NCBI GenBank assembly: GCA_021209875.1
Contig: JAGYVD010000002.1
Location: forward strand, 3,100,001 to 3,164,000
Source: Rosellinia necatrix
Taxonomy: Eukaryota > Ascomycota > Sordariomycetes > Xylariales > Xylariaceae
Direction of reading: 5' to 3'
Length of the DNA stretch: 64,000 bases
Shown here: positions 39,201-54,257 of the stretch, piece by piece
Layout of the letters: every line of letters begins with the position of its first letter
Position numbering within the stretch: the stretch's first letter is position 1
Notes under the pieces: model-generated
What the model was told of the DNA's origin: nothing
What the model saw: the letters and a program-made list of their open reading frames with translations, nothing else
Database searches by the model: none
Position numbers and translations under genes: made by a program

Positions 39201-41101
39201 TAATTAATTTAATAGTTTTTTATTATTATTTAATAATAAAAATATATTAAACTAAATTAAGTTTAATAATAAATTTATTAACTATATAAATAAACGTTTA
39301 ATTAACGCGTTTATATATTTATTATAATATCAATTATAAATATATTATATATTAAACAGATTAAATTTTGTTTTAAATATATTTAATTAATTAAAAATAT
39401 TATTAACTTAATAAATATTAAAAATAAAATAGTTTAAATAAATAAAAATTAGTATTAAATAATATATAAATAATATATTTAAAACTAATAATAAAAAAAT
39501 AATAAAAGCTGAAATTATAACAGATTACGTTAAAAATTTTAAATATTAAAAGTTTTAAAAGCGATTTATAAAAGCAATAAAAACGGTGCAAATATTTTTA
39601 AGCTTGGATATTTTTATAATTATAAATAATTTATTATATAATATTAACTAAAAAATAAGCATAAATTATATATTTTAAAAATAAATAATTAAATTTTTAG
39701 CAATAATATATAATAATAAATATTATTTTAGCAAATAGTATATAATAAAAAATTAAAGCTTTATATAATTTAATTAAAGATTTATAAAATAAAAATATAT
39801 TTAAATTATTATAACAGATATAAATTATATAGTACTAGCAAAAAAAAACCGTATAATAATTATTAATTTATTTAACCGGAAAATATTAAGCTAATAAAAA
39901 TAATTATAATAAATTTTATTATAACTTTATTTAAAATATTATTTTAGCTATACTATAGTAATTAAAAAATTTAACTATTATAATATATTAATAATAGAAA
40001 TATATATTATATTAAAATATTTATTATTTATTTTTAATAATAAAAATACTCTGTTAAAAACTAGGCAAAAATATTAGCTAAACAATTCTTGTTATTTAAT
40101 TAAAATATATTAAGCGGTATTATTTTTAATTAAAATTATAAATTTATTTTAAATTTTAAATAAAGCTTTAAAAAGCTATAAAAATAAAACTATTAATAAC
40201 AACTTTTATTATTTATAAAATAATAGTTTGTTTAAATAAAAAATTAAATAATAAAAATTACTATTTAATATTATATATATATATATTTTAACTGCGATTA
40301 AATAAATATGTTATTATTTTTATAATAAAACTTAAATAAAATATATTTAAAACTTATTAAATTATTAGCTTATAAATAGGATTTTAAATTTTAGCTATTT
40401 AAATTAAATAATATTTTTATTAACGTAAAATAAATATAATAATTAAAAATATTTAATTTATATAAAAATATTTCTATAAAAATATAAAATTAGCTATAAA
40501 TTTTATAATAGCGTATATAAAATAATATTATAATAATAAACATAAATTAATAAAGTTTAATATAAAAATATAATATATTTAAAACTTTATTTAAAATATT
40601 ATTTTTTAAAAGCTGTTTAAAAATATTTTTAATAACACGTAAAATTATAAAAATTAAAAAAAATTAATAAATTAGCTTATAAATTAAAATTGCTAGAAAT
40701 TTTTAATATTTATTTTATTATTTTAGTTGTGTATTTATTACTTAAAAATACTAGTAAAGATTTTTTATTAAAAATATTAATATTAAGCCCGGTGTTTAAA
40801 AACAGGACTTAAAAAAAAGATAATTTATTTAAAATTAAAATAATTTTTAAGTATTAAATAAACTATATTAAAAACAGATTTAATTATTTTATTAAATAAA
40901 TAAAATACGGTTATAAAAACAACTAATAGAAATCGGAGTAGCAACTGCGTAGTGCTAAAGAATTAATTAAAGAATATTAAAATTAAAAAAAAGAGAGACC
41001 TCGGCTGGAAAAATTAAAGAAGGGCTGCGGCCGACTTTATAAATAATAAAAAAAAATTATAGTTATTAAAAATAATAACGCTTTATTATAGCCCTGGCAT
41101 T

Positions 41102-41284
41102 TAATATAGTTAGGAAGGGGGGCCTTTTATTTAGTTAGCAAAGCTAGCTAAATAAAGATTGTATAGATTAGATAAGGTATTAGCTTAAGGCTTCTGGTCT
41201 CTATGGGACCAGAAGCCCTTCTTTTTTTAATTCTATATTACATTTTTACAGACTTAACCATACTACCCCTAGTAAACTTTACTA
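41102..41284 (+). repeat. Right LTR of element B
   Basis: These 183 bp align base for base in length with the left LTR. The palindrome (41127-41155) and the GC hairpin (gcttctggtctc/gggaccagaagc, about 41191-41217) are kept with one or two changes. It is followed by the target repeat attat. Confidence 0.88.
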
Positions 41285-44200
41285 ATTATATAAAAAATAA
41301 AAGCAATAAAAAAAGCTATAAAAATATTATATAAAAAACAGGCTAAAATTAAAATTAATTATGCGATTAATAAACATAAAAACTTAATTATATATAATAT
41401 ATTTTACTACTTTTAAAAACAAGATTTTAATATAAAAAAAAAAGTTAGTAAAAGCTATAAAAATTTAATTAATTAAAAGATTTAATATAATTGTTAATTT
41501 AATTTATAGTTTAATATAATTTTAATATATTTAAATTAAAGTATATTATTATATAATAAATAAATAATAAACAAATAAATAAAAATATTTTAAATAATTT
41601 AATTATTTATGATATAAAAGTATAACAGCCTAAAAAAACGCTATTATAAATGCTAGTATATAAGCTATATTTATATAAAAGCTAAATAATATTTTTATAA
41701 TAATAAAAAACAGCAGATATATATTTTAGTAGTAAAGCTTTAAAAATAATATAATTATTATATAAACAATATTATTTAAAAATTAAATATAATTAAAATT
41801 AATAATTTTATTATGTAAAAAATATTTTAGTTTACTAAATATATTAAATTTAAACATAGTAAAGCTTGAATTTTAAGTATAAACTTATATAAAAAAAAAA
41901 AAAACAACCTGACTATATAAAAATTAATACTTATTATATAAAAATATAATAACGCTAAAAAAAATAGTATTTATATAATCTTTAATTATTTAATAAATAA
42001 GCTAAAACTGCTGCTAATATTTAAACTTTTATTAATTTATAATTATAATATTTTAAATAAAATTTAAAATATTATATAAATATATATATAATTAAAAAAT
42101 AAGCTAGTAAAAAAATGTTTATATAACTATTTAGCAAACTTAAGCTAAAATATTTTAAAAAATAATTTTAAAAATTATATAACTATTATATAAATAAATA
42201 AAATTAAAGCTATATTAATATAAAACTTATTATAAATATTATTAAAAACTATTAAACATATTTAGATTAAATATAACTTATATTTATAATATATAATAAA
42301 ACAACTAAAAGATTTTAATATTAGTAGCTTATAAACAGACGATATATTTAGTTTGATTATATTAAATTTTTTAAAAAAAAATACAACCAAAAGCAAGCTA
42401 ATTTTACGTAAAACTAAAAAAATATTTTAATTAAAACATTTAATTAAATTTAACAGCGGCTAAATTATATTATTATATAGAAAAATATTATTTTAATATA
42501 AAAAAACAAAACAAACAACTAACTTAAGTTAATTTTATATAATAAAAACTGTTTAAAACTATATTTTAAAATGGGCTAAAAAACTTATATTAGCAGTATA
42601 TGCTAACTAAAAGCTTTATATAATTTAGTAATAGCTGTTTAAATAATTAATCTAGCTTTAAATAATATTAAAAACTTAAACTAAAAATCTAATAATATAT
42701 AAACAATTTTAAGCAAGATTTAATTTTTATATTATTAAACTTAATATATATAAAATTATTTATTTTTATTAATATATTTTTTATAAATAATATTAATATA
42801 AGTTTTAGCTTAGATTTTTATTATATTAATAATAAAGCATTATATAAAAAAAATTAAGTTTTAAAATAATAAAAATATTATATATTAAAACTTTAGCAAA
42901 TATAAAAAATTATTTAAAATGTTTTAATAAATAAATTATATAATATAATTAATAGATTTAATAATATAATAGCTTTATATATAATAATTTAAAAATTTTT
43001 AAATATTTTAAACGTTTTTTAGTTCTAGCAGTTTTATATTTAAACTTAAAATTATTATATAATTATTTAATTAAGCTAAATATAATATAAAATAAATGTT
43101 TAATAACAAATATTATATTGTTTTAAAATTATATAAAAAGATTTTTTTTAAAATATAATAAATTAATAGTATTAATAACTTAATAAATATATTTATTAAA
43201 TAAAAGCTAAATTAAGCTTTAAAAACTTAATATTTATAAATAAACTAAATGTATAAATTAAAACATATATAAAATTAATAAAAAGCAAAAATAATAAAAA
43301 GCAGAGTTTATATAATAATAAACATTATTTTATTATATAATAATAAAATAAACTTTATTTTATTATATAATAAAAATATAAATATAATTAAAAACCTAAT
43401 TTTTAAAAAACAAGCTTTAATAATATAATAATAATATATATTATATTTAATTATTATATAACTTAAGTTTAATTTTTAACTAAAGCTTATAAAGTTTAAA
43501 ATTTATAAAAAATATTATAAACTTTAGATTTTATTATTTTTTATTATTTTTTATTTTTAAATATTTTTTATTTTTTATATAATAATAGCTTAAACTTTAT
43601 TTTATTTATTTAAAAAATATATAATTATTATTAAAAGTTGACTTTTAAAAAATAAGCTTTAATAATATAATAATAATATATATAATAATTAAATATTATA
43701 TATTTTAAATTTAATTTTAAATTAAAATTAATAAAGCTTAAAAGTTTATAGTTTTTAAATATATTAATATAATAAACTTTAAGCTTTATATTTTTTATTT
43801 ATATATAATAATTAATTATATTTTTTAAAAAAAAAAAATTAAAAGTTATTTCTTTTTTTTTTTTTACATATAAAAAAACTTATATATAAGCTATATTTTT
43901 ATTTTTATATTTATATAAACTATATTTTTATTTTTATATTATTTATATATAAAAAAAACATAAAAAAACCAAAAAATAAATTTATTTATTTTTTTTTTTT
44001 CTATAGTTAAAATATTTTGTTTTATATAAGCGTTAAATATAAAAATATAAACGTTTTTTAAAATTAAAAATTTAATAATATAAATTAAATAAAATTTTTA
44101 ATTATCACAGCAGTTATTATATAGTTTATTTATATATATTTTAAAATTTTAAACTTTTAGTTTTAAACTAAAAAGCTTAAAAATAGTTTTTATAATAAAT

Positions 44201-44505
44201 AAATTTTGTTTAAATGTTTATAAAAACATTTAAAGCTGCTATTTAAAATAAAATATTATAAAAAAACAGCAGCAACAGCATTTTTAATATTTTATTATAT
44301 ATAAAAATTTATTAATAAAAAAATAAAACATATAAATAATTATTTATTTAAAAAAAATTATATATATAAATATATAAAAACAATATTAAAATTTAATAAG
44401 TTTAAATGTTTATAAAAAATAGTAAATTTTATTTAGCTGTTTTTTTATATAAATAAAATTTATAAACTATAAAATATTTTTATTAAAAAGCGCGAAATAA
44501 AAACA

Positions 44506-44585
44506 AAAGCAAGCAAGCAGCGCAAAACAGCAGCAGTAGCGGCAAAAGCAGCACTAGATATTATTATTATTATTATTATTATTAA
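44506..44585. repeat. Trinucleotide-rich tract (agc and att runs)
   Basis: A cluster of gca/agc triplets is followed by an uninterrupted tta run at 44559-44584, inside element D shortly before its right LTR. It is a microsatellite, or a RIPed glutamine- or alanine-coding run. Confidence 0.7.
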
Positions 44586-44929
44586 TACTATAGCTTTTAA
44601 AATTAATATTTATATTATATAAAAAAACTATTATATATATATATATTTATATATATAAAAACAGATAGAACAGCAGAACAAAAATTAGCTGTAAATAAAG
44701 CTGTATATATATTTAAGCAGTAAAAAACATGCTAGCAATTTTAAGCCTAAGCTTTAATATTAAACAGCAGCTATATAAAATATATATAAATTAAAAGCTA
44801 TATATAAACAAAAAACTTTATATAAAAAAACAACTATATATAAACAAACAATTATATATATATAAACAATTATATATAAACAGAAAATAATATATAAATA
44901 AAAAACTATAACTAATAAAAAAAAGCTAA

Positions 44930-45240
44930 TATTAAAACTATAATAATTAATTATAGTTATTTATAGCTGTTATATATATATATATTTTATATAAATATAT
45001 AATATATATATTATATATATATATATAGCGTATATATTTTATATATAAAATAAGCTATATTATTACTATTATTTTAATAAGTTATATATTAACAGAATTT
45101 TATATAAAACTTAAAATAATGCTATATATAATAATTATTTAAATAAAATTATTAAATATAATAAACATTATATAATAAAAGTTATATTCTGTTTTATGCG
45201 TGAACAGTATATGTATTGCATATATAAAGCCTATTTAACA
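44930..45240 (+). repeat. Right LTR of element D
   Basis: It has 311 bp and starts tattaaaac (TG changed to TA). It ends ttaaca and is followed by the target repeat taaat. The last 60 bases (tgcgtgaacagtatatgtattgcat region) are less mutated than in the left copy, while the first 250 are more so. Mutation load is therefore unequal along the pair. Confidence 0.9.
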
Positions 45241-45245
45241 TAAAT

Positions 45246-47162
45246 AATTTTTTAAAATATATTAAAAATACTATAAAATATTTATAAATAATATAATAAT
45301 ATTTTTAAATACTATTAAACAATACAAAAATATTTAAAAATTATATTTAAATTATTTAAAGATAAATATATAGTCATATTATTAATAAAATCTTTTATTA
45401 ATTATTTTTTAATAAACTTATTTAGATTTAAAATAAACATGTTTAAAATAATAATATTAAAAAGCTATATTGCCGCAATTTATAACTTTGTTTTTTTAAA
45501 TTAATTAAAAGCTTTTAAATAATATATAAGCATAACAGAATTTTTATATAGCTTGATTTTATATTATATAAAATTAATTAAAGTGCTGTAAAAAAAAAAA
45601 GCTGTTTTATTAGCTAAAAATAAGCAAATAAAACATATTAAAATAAAAAAACTAAATAAGCGTAAAATATATATAAAAACTGAATATTATAAACTAAACA
45701 CTTTAAAAATAGCTTTATTTAAAGCAGCATAAAATATTATATATAAAAAACTATTTTGTTTTATTATAACTTATATAAAAATTGTTTTTATAAATTAATA
45801 TATTAAAATAAAAAGTTTTAAAATAATAGTTTTGTATTTAAAGCTAAAATAAATAAAAATTAAAAAATAATTTTTAATATTAACGTTTAATTAATAATAT
45901 ATTTAAATAAATTATTAACTAATATAAAAACCAACTATAAATTTTAAAATTAAAAATAATATGCTTAGTTTAAACAGCTAAAAGCTGCATATAATAATAT
46001 AATTTAATAAAAACTAGTAATTATATAAATAAACTATTTAATTATTAAATATATTATTAAATAAAAGATTTTAAAACCGCTATTATTAAACATGTTAATT
46101 ATAAACTAATTAATTTATTTATTTATTTATTATAATATAAATAATATATATATTGTTTTTAAATAAGCTAAACTATATATTAAACGTTTTAGCTTTTTAT
46201 AAATAATATTAAACTTTTAAAAACAAATAAAAAATAATAAAAATATATAATAAATTTATATTAAATATAATATAAAAAGAATTTAAAAGCTGTGTTTTAT
46301 ATATTTATATTAAAAATAATTATAAATAAAACTTTAAAAACAAATTTTTAATAGCATATATAAAAACTATAAATATATATAAATATTAAAAACTTAAAAA
46401 TATTTTTATAAAACAAAGCAATAAAAACGTTATAGTTTATTTTAAGTTTAAATATTTTTTAATATTATTATAAATAAATAAATATATAATAAATATATAA
46501 ATATAAAATATTTATATATTTAAATTAATATAATTAAAAAATTCTAAAATAAATATATAATAAAAATAATATTATAATATTTAATAAATAATATAAATAT
46601 TAAAATTATTTATAATAGCTAATAAAATATAAATAATAAAAATTATATTAAATATTATAATATATATAATTTAAACTAAATTAATAAACAGCTATTTATA
46701 AAAAGCTAAAACTAATTAAATTTAAAACTTATTATTTATATATATTATAAATATAGATTTTATTTTAGCATTTTAAAAATTAAAATTAAAAGATTTTTAA
46801 CAGTTAAACAAAAAAAATTATATTTAAATATATATAATATTATAATAATAGTTTTATGCTTTATTTTAAAATATATACTATTAATTTTTAAACATAAAAA
46901 TATATAAAAAAAAAAACATTATTTTAAGTAATAATTTTATTAAACAATTAAAACATGTTTAAAAAATTATTTTTATAAAATTAAAATTTATATTTAATTT
47001 TAATAAAATATATAAAAGTTATTTAATATTAAAATAATAATAACATTTATATATTACTTATAAATAAACAGCTTATTAAAATATAAAAACTAAACAATTA
47101 ATATAATAATATAATATTATATATTTATTAAATTAAAAACAGATTAAATAAATATTATATTT
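45246..47162 (+). mobile_element. TIR transposon C1, right part, truncated
   Basis: It continues C1 after the D insertion and matches the complement of C2 from about 50040 to 48133. Homology stops at about 47162, just before the place where the second terminal repeat should start, so C1 lacks its right terminus. No reading frame survives. Confidence 0.82.
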
Positions 47163-47934
47163 CTTTTATAATAAAATTTAAATGTTATATATAATAATAC
47201 TATATATTTAATTTTTATAAACAGCTATTTAAATTTAAATTATTAACTATATTAAAAATATTAATTAATTTTATCAATATTAAAAGTTTTAAATATATAT
47301 TTTTTTGCAAGCATTTATATCAAAATATTTATTTAGCAATAAATTTTGCTTAAGCTGTTGTAAAACATATTTATAATATTAAACACCGCTTATTAAAATT
47401 TAATAAAAAAATTAAATTTATTTATGTTTATATAAAAATATTATTTATTTAATTAATTATTAAAAAATATTTTTAATAAAAATTAAACTTTTAAATAATT
47501 AAATAATAAATAAAAACATAGTTTATAAATTAGATTTTTTAATAATTTTATAATTATTTAATAATTTTATAAAATATTTACGTGCAACTTTTAAAAACCT
47601 AATTTTTTAAATAATAAATATTGCTGCTTAAACTTATAAAAGCTAAACAAAATTTTAATAAAAAAATATATATAAAATAAAAACTATTTTTAAGCATTAT
47701 TTTAATTAAAAATATAACAGCTTTAATTATTTTATTAAATAAAAAAATAAAATTATAAATATAATTAATTAATAATAAAAAAGGATTTTAATATAATAAA
47801 AATTTATTAAAAATATTAAAACTAATATAATTTATATTTTATTATATAAATAAACATTAAAAAAAAGCCTATTATATTAAATTATATAATAAATATCATT
47901 AAAATTAACAAAACTTTTTAATTAGCATAGCTTT
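47163..47934. other. AT-rich stretch, unassigned
   Basis: RIPed DNA between the broken end of C1 and the left end of C2. No matching copy was recognised in the window and there is no credible gene. Confidence 0.4.
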
Positions 47935-48124
47935 TAATATATATATAAAAAAACGCTTATATAAGCTTTTTATATAAAATATTATAGCTTATAGCTAGAG
48001 GCATAACTTAATTAAGCTTACTTTTATATATATAAGCTTTAGCCTATATTTAAATAAAACTTTAGCTGAGCTTAGATTTGCTAGTTTTTTAATTTTTATA
48101 ATATATATTTTAAACTTTTATAAT
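47935..48124 (+). repeat. Left terminal inverted repeat of C2
   Basis: It shares aacgcttatataag, taacttaattaagct and ctttagcctatatttaaataaaac with the C1 left end (direct) and with 54258-54450 (inverted). The outermost gcgcgc of the right end is atatat here, as expected from C-to-T and G-to-A mutation. Confidence 0.82.
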
Positions 48125-51100
48125 GCATCTCTTAAATATAATATTTATTTAATCTGTTTTTAATTATATAAATATATAATATTATATTATTATTTTAATA
48201 ATTTAGTTTTATGTTTTAAAAGCTGTTTATTTATTAATAATATATAGCTATTATTATTAGCTTAATATTAAATAACTGTTTTATATTTTATTAAAAGTTA
48301 GATGTAAATTTTAATTTTTATTAAAAATAATTTTTTAAAAATGTTTTAATTTTTAATAAAAATTATTTAATTAAAACAATGTTTTATTTTTAGCTATATA
48401 TTTTTATATTTAAAATTAATAATATATGTTTTAAAATAAAATATAAAACTATTATTATAATATTATATATATTAAAATATAGTTTTTTTGTTTAGCTATA
48501 AAAAATATTATTAATTTTAATTTTTGAAAATGCTAAAATAAAATTTGTATTTATAATATATATAAATAATAAATTTTTAAATTTAATTAGTTTTAATTTT
48601 TATAAATAATTTTTATTAGTTTAATTTAAATTATATATTTTATAATATTTAATATAATTTTTATTATTTATATTTTATTAGTTATTATAAATAGTTTTAA
48701 TATTTATATTATTTATTAAATATTATAATATTGTTTTTTATTATATGCTTGTTTTAAAATTTCTTTAATTATACTGATTAAAACATATAAATATTTTATA
48801 TTTATATATATATTATATATTAGTTTATTTATAATAATATTAAAAAATACATAAAGTTAAAATAAACAGCAAGGTTTTTATTGTTTTTTTAAAATATTTT
48901 TAAATTTTTAATATTTATATATATTTATAGTTTTTATATATGCTGTTAAAATTTAATTTTAAAGTTTTATTTATAATTATTTTAATATAAATATATAAAA
49001 CGCAGCGTTAATTTTTTATATTATATTTAATATAAGTTTATTATTTATTTTATTAGTTTTTATCTGTTTTTAAGCTTGTAATATTATTTATAAAAAGCTA
49101 AAAATATTTAATATATAGTTTAATTTATTTAATAAATAATATATATGTTGTTTATATCATAATAAATAAATAAATTAATTAATTAGTTTATAATTAGCGG
49201 GTTTAATAGCTGCAGTGTTTAAAGTTGTTTATTTAATAATGCTTTTAAAAATTAAATAGTTTATTAATATAATTATTAGTTTTTATTAAATGATATTTTT
49301 ATATACCATTTTTAGCTGTTTAAACTAAATATATTATTTTAAATTTAAAAGTTTATAGTTTATTTTTTATTAGCTAATAACTTATTTAAATATATTATTA
49401 ATTAAACGTTAATTATAAAAATAATTTCTTTTAGTTTTTATTTATTTTTAGCTTTAAATAAAAATTATTATTTTAAAACTTTTTATATTAATTTATTAAT
49501 TTATAAAAATAATTTTTATTTAAGTTATAACAAAATAAAGGAGTTTTTTATATATAGCATTTTATATAGCTTTAAATAAAGCTATTTTTAAAACAGTTAG
49601 TTTATAATATTTAGTTTTTATATACGTTTTATATTTATTTAGTTTTTTTATTTTAATATGTTTTATTTGTTTATTTTTAGCTAATATAACAGTTTTTTTT
49701 TTTTACAGCCGCATAAGTAGTTTTATATAATATAAAATTAAGCTTTAAAAAATTTTATTAAGCTTATATATTATTTAAAAGCTTTTAGTAAATTTAAAAA
49801 AGCTAAGTTGTAAATTAATATAACACAGCTTTTTAATATTATTATTTTAAACATGTTTATTTTAAATTTAAATTAATTTATTAAAAATAGCTAATAAAAG
49901 TTTTATTAATAATATAGCTATATATTTATTTTTAAATAGCTTAAATATAATTTTTAAATATTTTATATATTATTTAATAATATTTAAAAATATTATTATA
50001 TTATTTATAAATATTTTATGATATTTTAATATATTTTAAAAACATTGTTTATATAGTGTTATATATAGGCCAAAAAATTATAGAATTTTATTATTATAAC
50101 GCGGTATTTTTTTATTTTTTTTAAGCTTTTTATTATAAACTGGTTTTTAATATCTAAATATATTAAATACTAATAGAAAAATATTACTATATTAATAATA
50201 ATTATAAAATGTTTTTTTTAAAACTTTAATTACTTTTGCTTATTATAATAATAAGTAGTTATTTAATATAGCTATTTTATTAAAGTTTTTAAGTTTATAA
50301 CTATTTAGCTTTTTATATTATTATATTTAAAAGTTTTATTTTATTTAATATTAATTATTATATTATAAATATAAAATATATAAATAAAATTAATTTATTA
50401 ATTTATTTTATATGTTTTTTTTTATAAAAGTTATTGTAAAATTTATTAAAAAAATCTATATTTTTATAACTAAATAAATATATGTAATTAATAAGCTTAA
50501 TGCTTTAGTTTTATTAACTTTTTATTAAAAAAGCTTTTAATTATTTGATTAATATATCAACTGTTTTTTTGTTTTATTAAATATTAAAAGCCTAGGTTAT
50601 TTTTTTAAATTTTTTAATTAATAACGTTTTTTTAACATAAATATATATATGCTTATAAAAATAATTATTGTTAGCATATTTATAAATTGTTTAATTTTTA
50701 ATATATATATAACTTTAAAGATTTTAAAACGTGTTATTTTTAATGTTCATATATTTTTGATGTTTTGTTTAAAAATGTTTATTATATTTTTTATAACATT
50801 TATAAGCTGCGTTTAAAAAAAAAAATATAATTAAATAAGTTTTTATAACATCAGCGATTTTATTTAATATTAACATATTATATAAATATACGTTATTTAT
50901 TACTACTATTATAATTATTAAAGTTATTTTAAACTATATATTTATATATATTAATATTTTAATTTAATTAAATATTTATAAAAGCTTTTTTTATTAATAT
51001 AAAAATATTATTAAAAAATAGTTTTATATTATTATTTATATTAATAATTATAGCTGTACCTGTAACTATTAATACGTTTAAAGCTTTTTTATAATTATAG

Positions 51101-54100
51101 CAAAATAGCTTTAATTTTTATTTTTTATATTATGTTTATTTTAATATGTTTAATAATTATAACATGTTTTTAAACATATTAATTATTAATATAACATGTA
51201 ATATTTTGCGTTAATAATTATATTTATAACCGATAGAATAATTTTAACACAAAAACTAAAATTACGGTTAGTAAATAAAGCTTTATATTTAACAGCTATA
51301 TAAGCTTTTTTATAACTTTAAAGTTTATTTTTTATATTTATTATTTTTTTATATATTTATATTTTAAGCTTAAATATTTAATTTTAATTAAAACTTATTA
51401 AAAATTAAAAATTAAATTATATTAGTTTTATAGTTTATAATTATTTAATATAAAAAAAAATTATTTTTAAAAATAAATTATGTTTTAATTTTTTATTATT
51501 TAGCTTTTTTATAAAATTTTATTTTATTAATTTTTTTTATTGTTAGTTTTTTATAAACAAACAAAAACTTAGCTTATTTTTAAGCTTAATTAGTTTTAAT
51601 CTAATATTTTAAAAAATTTACGTTATTTTTTATTATATATTTTAAAATATTTAAAAAGCTTTACTAATATATATTATATTTATGCTTAAGTCAGCATATA
51701 TTTTTATTTTATTGTTTGTTTTAAAGTTTTATGTTTTAAATTATAACTAAATGTGACGCGCATATTTTCTGTTTTTTTATATTATATAAAAAGGTTTTTT
51801 AATATATTTTTTTTCTGCATTTTATAAATAATTAGCAGTTTTTATTTATTTAATTTTCTGCTTAAAATATATTGTTATATTTTTACTATATTTTTTAGCT
51901 TGCTTATAATATTATAAATGCTTAAAAATAAATTATAAAACAAGATTAATATAATATAATATTTATATATATGTTTTTTAAATTAAATAAAAACAGTATA
52001 TTTAATTTTTAAAGCAGATGTTAAATTTATATTTATATAAGTGCTAGATTTTTATTATTATTAATAAATTTTGATAATATTAATATTATATTAAGTCTGC
52101 TTTTAGTTAATATAACGTTTAAAAGATATTATTTTTTTATTTTTAATAAATAATAATTTAACTAACTTTTGTTAGCTTATTTAAAAAAATAAACTTAATT
52201 GTTTTAATTATTAATATAATTTTATTATTACGATTATTTTTGCTATATTAATTGTTATTTTTAATTATTAATTGTTTTTATTAAAGTTATAAATTTTATA
52301 ATTTTATATTTTTATAAAACGCTAGATAATTAATTGTTTTATTAGTTTTAATTATATTAATTATCACAGTTATATTTACTGCTGGTATAATATTAATAGT
52401 TTTATTATTATTTTTTAATACTGTTTTTTAATTAGTTATACAAGCAATTTTTAATTAGTTTTAAAATACTAATTGTTTTTAAAAAAAACCTAAGCTAATA
52501 TATATATTTTACATATTAAAATTATTAATTATATAAAATATGCTATGTTTTTTGTTAGCTGATTATTTTTTACCGAAATTTTATAAATTTTTTTAATTTT
52601 TTAATTTTAAATATATATTTTTTATTTACTAATGTTAAAAAAAGTTTTAAAACTATTTAATTTTTAATTTTATATTGTTATAAATTTATATTATTATTTT
52701 ATATTAGTTGCTATTATTAATATTTAAAATCTTTATAGCATATATATATTTTAGTTGTTTTTATATATATAAAAATAAAATATATAAGTTTTAGTATATA
52801 TTATAATATATTAAATAATTAGTTTTAAATTTATAAATAAATATATTTGCGTTTATTATAAAGTATTAGTATATTTTTTAATTATTTAATTTATATTTTT
52901 ATAACATCGCTTTATATATATAGTAAACTTTAGCTTATTGTTTTATTATAAAACTGCTGGTTTTATAAAAATATTTAAAATAAAAATAAAATTTATTATT
53001 TTATTTTATATAATGTTTTTGTTTTTAAAAATAAAATAAATAGTTTATAAGAAACTAAATATTAATAAATATATTGTTTTTTGTTTTATTCTTATAGCAA
53101 AATTATTAAAGTTATTATATAATAAATTAAAAATATTAATTTTTTTTTTTTAGCTTAATATTATTATTATAAATATTTATAAATTAAATATTTAATAAGT
53201 TAGAATTTTTTGTATATTTTTTTATTTATTTATTTTATTTATATTATAATTAAAATTTAATATATAATTAAATAAGTTTAAGTTAATAAATGCTTTTATT
53301 TTTATATTTTTTAAAAGTTTTAAAGTTTTTAAACTATATAAATAATAATTAATTTAATACTACGCTATTTTACTGCATTTGGTGGATTATTTAATTATTT
53401 ATTAATATAAGCTTTTTTATATATAAGTTTTTTTTTTTTGTTGCGTTTTTTTTTTGTAATAAATTATAACATATTTTTATTTTTTTTAAGCTAAGCTTTA
53501 TTTTATTATTTTAAACATATTTAATATTATAGTTTATATTTTTTTAAAACTTTTATTTCTTTATTAATTTAAATAAAAAATAAGTAATAAAATATTAATT
53601 TAGGCCTATTTTTGAAAAAATATCGATATTTTTTTTAAAAAAGTTTTTAAGGTTTTTTTAATTTATTATATTAAACAGTTATTAGTTTTTAGTTTTAAGT
53701 TTAACTAGCAGTTTTATTTTAACTTTTAAATATTTAATTATTTTTTTATTTATTTATTATTTAGTTATTTTTATTTTACAATATTATTTTAAACATATAA
53801 ATATTTTTTTTATAACTTTTAATAAGCTTAATAAATAAATAAAATAAACTATAATATAAAAAATAAATAAAATAAATAATTTATATTAAACAGCTATTTT
53901 AAATTTTTATAACGTTTATTTTATTATTAATTAAAATATAAAAATATATATTAAGCTTATTATTTATTTTTATTATATATTTATAAAGTTTTTCTAATAT
54001 TTTAACAAGCTATATTATTTAAACAACTTTTAATTTTTAAAATAGATCGCTTATAAAAATAATATTTAGTTTTAATAAATATATTAAATATAAAAAAAGC

Positions 54101-54257
54101 TTTTGTTTAGCTTATGTAAATAAAATATGCTTTTAATAATAAACATTAGTTTTATATTTATAAAAATAATTAAAAATACTTTTTTTAAAAAAATAAAATT
54201 TAATAGTTTAGTTTAATTTTCATAAAAAACGTTATAAAAGTATTAATTTAAAAATAT

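Larger units (their letters stand above)
33076..41284 (+). mobile_element. Family A LTR retroelement B, full length, inside D
   Basis: Two direct LTRs of exactly 183 bp (33076-33258 and 41102-41284) are flanked by the 5-bp repeat attat (33071-33075 and 41285-41289), for 8209 bp in total. It is the reference copy for family A, and 1-3686 plus 10705-14472 are its inverted, F-interrupted sister. RIP has turned the terminal TG...CA into TA...TA. A primer-binding-like string taatgcggtaag (33261-33272, tagtgcggtaag in the sister) starts two bases after the left LTR, giving the plus orientation. No clear polypurine tract precedes the right LTR, so strand is tentative. No intact frames remain. Confidence 0.88.
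29475..45240 (+). mobile_element. LTR retrotransposon D, split by element B
   Basis: Two direct LTRs (29475-29786 and 44930-45240) are flanked by the target repeat taaat (29470-29474 and 45241-45245). Removing D joins the flanks into a continuous C1 element colinear with C2 (junction near 50045). Inside D sits another LTR element (33076-41284 with its target repeat). Subtracting it leaves D at about 7.55 kb. An A-rich run (44917-44924) near the right LTR favours plus orientation. Trinucleotide runs rich in agc and att lie at 44506-44585. All coding capacity looks destroyed. Confidence 0.9.
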
